Positions 59,901 to 62,650 of a stretch of DNA of 62,650 nt are shown here, in pieces. Every line of letters starts with the position of its first letter. The first letter of the stretch is position 1. Below the pieces are notes generated by a model that searched no databases, was not told where the DNA came from, and saw only the letters and a program-made list of their open reading frames with translations. The stretch is from positions 1-62,650 of the forward strand of contig QANT01008602.1 in NCBI GenBank assembly GCA_003254885.1, in the 5' to 3' direction. This DNA comes from Purshia tridentata (lineage: Eukaryota; Streptophyta; Magnoliopsida; Rosales; Rosaceae). A program made the position numbers and the translations under genes.

Positions 59901-61413
59901 TGTTCTTACACTTCTTTTTTTCCTGTGTAGATGGAAATTCGATCTGATCTCATGGATGCTCATTTATATGCATTCAAGAGGTTAATCTCCTTTTTTCTTT
60001 TAAATGAGGTTTACTTCATAGACAAATTGATCTTTTTAGATTCTTACAATATATTTCTCTTCCCAGGTCTGTTCTGCAGGAAGTTTTGGATAAAAAGGAT
60101 ACATTCCAAAGTTTAAAGCGGGATGTATTGCCATATCTTGTTCGTAGCCAGCTGGTTAGTTCAGTGAGTTTTTTTTATTAGATTTCTTTAGGATACCTAC
60201 CCTTCTAAAAACTCTGACTGGTTCATATTTCTTGTATGAACATTAGAGTTCAGAAGTGTTGTTGAATGGTGCATCACAACCAGAAGAAAATGGAAATGAG
60301 AAGGCGAGTTCCCAGAACAACCAACTAATGCTATCTCAAATTCTGGCCAATTCATCCACACCAAGCTTCCAGGAGCTCTATGCATTGGGTCCTAATGGCT
60401 CTACTCCTGTTCGAAGGACCCACAAGTGCTGTGTTTATATTGCCAGCAAAAGCAAGTACTGTGTGCGTTTAAATTCTATTCAAGCATTCAGTGACATTAA
60501 TCGAGATGTGAGTTTACGATTAAGAGCTTCATGTGGCATTTTGATAAAAATGATCTATTCTACTCATTCTGTGCACTTCCAGTTCGAACAAATTTAGGAT
60601 GTCCACATTTTCAATTCTGTCAGGTCATAGGAGACGCTAGCCATCTGTCAGGGTATTCATTTTCTGGGCAAAATAACATCATCCACCCGTCAGCAGAACT
60701 TGGATCAAAAACAACTGTAAGTGGACCTTTTAGCATTAAATCTTGTGGATTTTTCTAACAATTTTGGGAAGAGATCACTGTGCTGGGTCATTCCAATCTA
60801 TGGTGATTACGGTACTCATCAGGTGGTGGGATTTGCTTTTTAGGTCGGACCACATTGTATGCTAGGGGAAGGTTCCCAAATGGGTGATAAATGTAGTGTT
60901 AAACGGTCCGTTATTGGTCGTCACTGCCGGATAGGTTCTAATGTGAAGGTAAGATGATTTGTTTATCTTAGTAGGTTGGAATCAAGGCTATAGTATCTGC
61001 CCTTTTTGTATGTTTCTGCAGTATGAATTGATTTCAAAATGGCATTTATATTTTTGGTGTTCAGCTCAACCACAGAAACTGAGAAATTATGACCTCAGAT
61101 AATCTTTTTGATTTTTGATTTTTAAATATCTGCAGGTTGTTAATTCAGTTGTTATGAATCATGTTACCATTGGTGATGGTTGTTCAATCCAAAATTCAGT
61201 TATATGCAGCAACGTACAGCTCCAAGATCGTGTTGTACTAAAAGACTGTCAAGTAATCATAATTTTTTGTCTCTCCCTTCTACTTCCCCTTCTGTTTGGT
61301 GAGTGGCAGGCATTTCATTGTTTTGTTGCTTTGCATTCCAGGTTGGTGCTGGTTTTGTGGTTACTGCTGGCAGTGAGTGCAAAGGGGAGGCATTGGCTAA
61401 GAAAGAGAAATGA
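53960..61413 (+). CDS. EIF2B3: translation initiation factor eIF2B, gamma subunit, 461 aa, 13 exons
   Basis: Exons: 53960-54025, 54248-54343, 54511-54588, 58928-59008, 59093-59312, 59390-59448, 59931-59980, 60067-60154, 60247-60507, 60624-60716, 60844-60948, 61136-61252, 61342-61413; all GT-AG and in phase. eIF2B is the guanine-nucleotide exchange factor that recharges eIF2 with GTP; the gamma subunit belongs to its catalytic epsilon-gamma arm. The N-terminus is a nucleotidyltransferase-like fold (VVLAGGTSKNLVPLVSK, then PKALLPVANRPVISYVLELL, residues 6-42; EDVGTAGALRAIAHHL). The C-terminal third is a left-handed beta-helix of hexapeptides (NIIHPSAELG, VGPHCMLGEGSQMG, VVMNHVTIGDGCSIQNSVI). 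Exon 8 has two in-frame donors, 60154/GTTAGT or 60163/GTGAGT; the longer form adds three residues. Intron 3 is 4.3 kb and full of repeats. Confidence 0.96.
55640..55785. repeat. dispersed repeat in eIF2B gamma intron 3 (copy of 27.6 kb)
   Basis: Same orientation and block order as 27600-27775 in SCAB1 intron 6, including TTCCAAAGAGGATACTTCTT. It is part of a larger insert reaching at least 55850, where GATACCAATTTGATGTAGGA resembles a primer-site-like stretch. Confidence 0.75.
56545..57020. mobile_element. MITE-like inverted element in eIF2B gamma intron 3
   Basis: The left end is rich in GATACGG/GGATACG motifs (56560-56635) and the right end in the complements, CGTATCC/CCGTATC (56938-57010), giving an imperfect inverted repeat of about 80 bp around an A-rich middle. 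The exact ends and TSD were not resolved. Confidence 0.6.
57190..57345 (-). mobile_element. LINE 3' tail in eIF2B gamma intron 3 (minus)
   Basis: TTGGACAAGATGTCCACTGA at about 57213 matches the block GTGGACAAGATGTCCACT in the LINE fragment near 22035, and a T-rich run precedes it, as expected for a minus-strand poly-A tail. Confidence 0.5.
57640..57890. repeat. dispersed repeat in eIF2B gamma intron 3, inverted relative to 29.65 kb
   Basis: The reverse complement shares GAGCAACCCGCCCAAATCAA, GGAACATGTG, CCATGTGGATGAAGTATATG, ATATCATATTAAAGGTGGAG and ACAACCCAAAACCAATTAGC with 29645-29960, in the same order. Both lie in introns of plus-strand genes, in opposite orientations. Confidence 0.7.
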
Positions 61414-62650
61414 GAGTTGAGGGAGTCACTACTAGCGAATCAAATGGCATTTTCATTATTTTTGCTGCGTGCTTCAATTGATCGGAATCGAATCTGTTGA
61501 TTGATGAAATGAGCAGAAGGCGATACTGATGCCAAAAACTGAGAAAGATTATCTGAGTGTAGCTTTTAGTACCCATCTGCATTTTCATTTTATATGTTCT
61601 GTCACTTGTATGTCATCAAACCTTACTTATTCTTTCAAAGTGAGAGAACACGTAGACTAGCTCTAGCATCATTTTTGTCAAATAGTTCCTCATCTGAAGT
61701 CATCCTCCACTAGGTGTTGAATAGAAAGTCTTTTTGTATTCTCAATGAATGTTGTTTTGCCCTTGTAATACAACTATATGCACCTCATACAACTATCATT
61801 TTTTCATCCTAACCTATGTGGCCCGTGATATTGATGGGTTACCATCATTAAAATAAAAAAACGACATTGGAAATATAAGGGAAAATACAAAGTAAATAAA
61901 ACTGATATTTATTCATTCACAGTCCTTACAACTAGGCTCATTGCCTTAAATAACAAAGAAGTTAGCAAATGATCTAGTGATCCATTGACAATTTTAACAG
62001 AATCAATTAACTCCTTTACATCCGATATGTATATATGCAGCCCATTAGTAAGTAACTAGGGTTGAACCTGCGCTGCGCTGCGGTTTTTTTAATTTTGAAG
62101 AGATAGAGAATTCAGATAAAAAGAGAGAGGATAGTTGTTGTGTATACATTGATACTTAGATATAGATGTTTGTATTGTTATGTTACAAAACATGAAAGGG
62201 TGATAATAGTCTATGCACTGTTTGATATGTTAAGATATTTTTTATATCTTAATAAAGCAAACAGTTGCCAAAATGATTTACAGACTTTTTTGGAACAATT
62301 GTATGTGGATAAACAAAATATTTGGAGCATTTAATTATAGATTGTTCAAAAATTGTAATGTTTGTTGCTGCAAGCTCCTATGGTGACTGGGAATCAGTTT
62401 TGGTAGCTGATTCTTGGTGTTCTGTAGTGAGGATTTGTTTTTCTGTTGGCTTGTTGGTTTCTAATGAGATTTTCATCGCTGGTTCGCTGAAAATATGCAA
62501 AGAATTGTGTGTGAGAGCAAATAAAATTATATAAAAGATGAGAATACATGCCTAAATGCTAGATTAGTAATAAGGGAGTATATTGTACAGATTTGTGAGA
62601 TTTAAATAATTTTTTTTTACTTCAAAGGAAAAAAAAGGTAAATTAGATGC
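61414..62650. other. eIF2B gamma 3' flank; no further gene recognised
   Basis: The 3' UTR probably ends within 61700-61800, which has AT-rich stretches such as CTCAATGAATG. The rest to the window end is AT-rich and no domain or exon structure was found. Confidence 0.45.

Overview
The window is nuclear DNA from a flowering plant, almost certainly a woody eudicot. The evidence is GT-AG introns up to 4.3 kb, AT-rich intergenic DNA, plant-only proteins such as SCAB1 and a B1-type cyclin, and a dense load of Copia, Ty3, LINE and MITE remnants. I cannot name the species. No bacterial, viral or CRISPR features were seen.

Four protein-coding genes could be assembled exon by exon, all in phase. They are SCAB1, an actin-bundling protein (+, 12 coding exons, 494 aa, 20459-32365); COX15, mitochondrial heme A synthase (+, 7 exons, 449 aa, 33667-36819); a B1-type mitotic cyclin (-, 8 exons, 442 aa, 38063-40497); and the gamma subunit of translation factor eIF2B (+, 13 exons, 461 aa, 53960-61413). 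SCAB1 and COX15 run head-to-tail, COX15 and the cyclin converge, and the cyclin promoter carries a cluster of MSA mitotic elements. A fifth, tentative gene is a single-exon small secreted Cys-containing peptide (-, 12863-13180). Two exon-like pieces at the left edge could belong to a gene I cannot identify.

The left 20 kb is almost entirely decayed transposons: a tandem palindromic repeat, a 1.9-kb LTR-like unit, a minus-strand Ty3/Tat element split by a solo LTR, two Copia remnants, a foldback MITE, a 1.1-kb TIR element and a 5'-truncated LINE tail. From 41.4 to 51.95 kb lies a nest of three retrotransposons. A minus-strand Copia (gag only) is interrupted by a 3.5-kb Ty3 element with matching 414-bp LTRs and a 5-bp target-site duplication. 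The gag is interrupted again, at its downstream edge, by a plus-strand Copia whose 5' LTR is truncated. The Ty3 element has lost its whole reverse transcriptase by what looks like an in-frame deletion. An 8-bp-TSD hAT MITE sits just upstream of the eIF2B gamma gene.

The four genes do not form a pathway; they are ordinary neighbours (cytoskeleton, respiration, cell cycle, translation). I found no convincing undescribed biological system. The most informative points are the order of transposon events, the cyclin promoter and the small secreted peptide candidate. All coordinates were read by eye; no alignment or database search was run.
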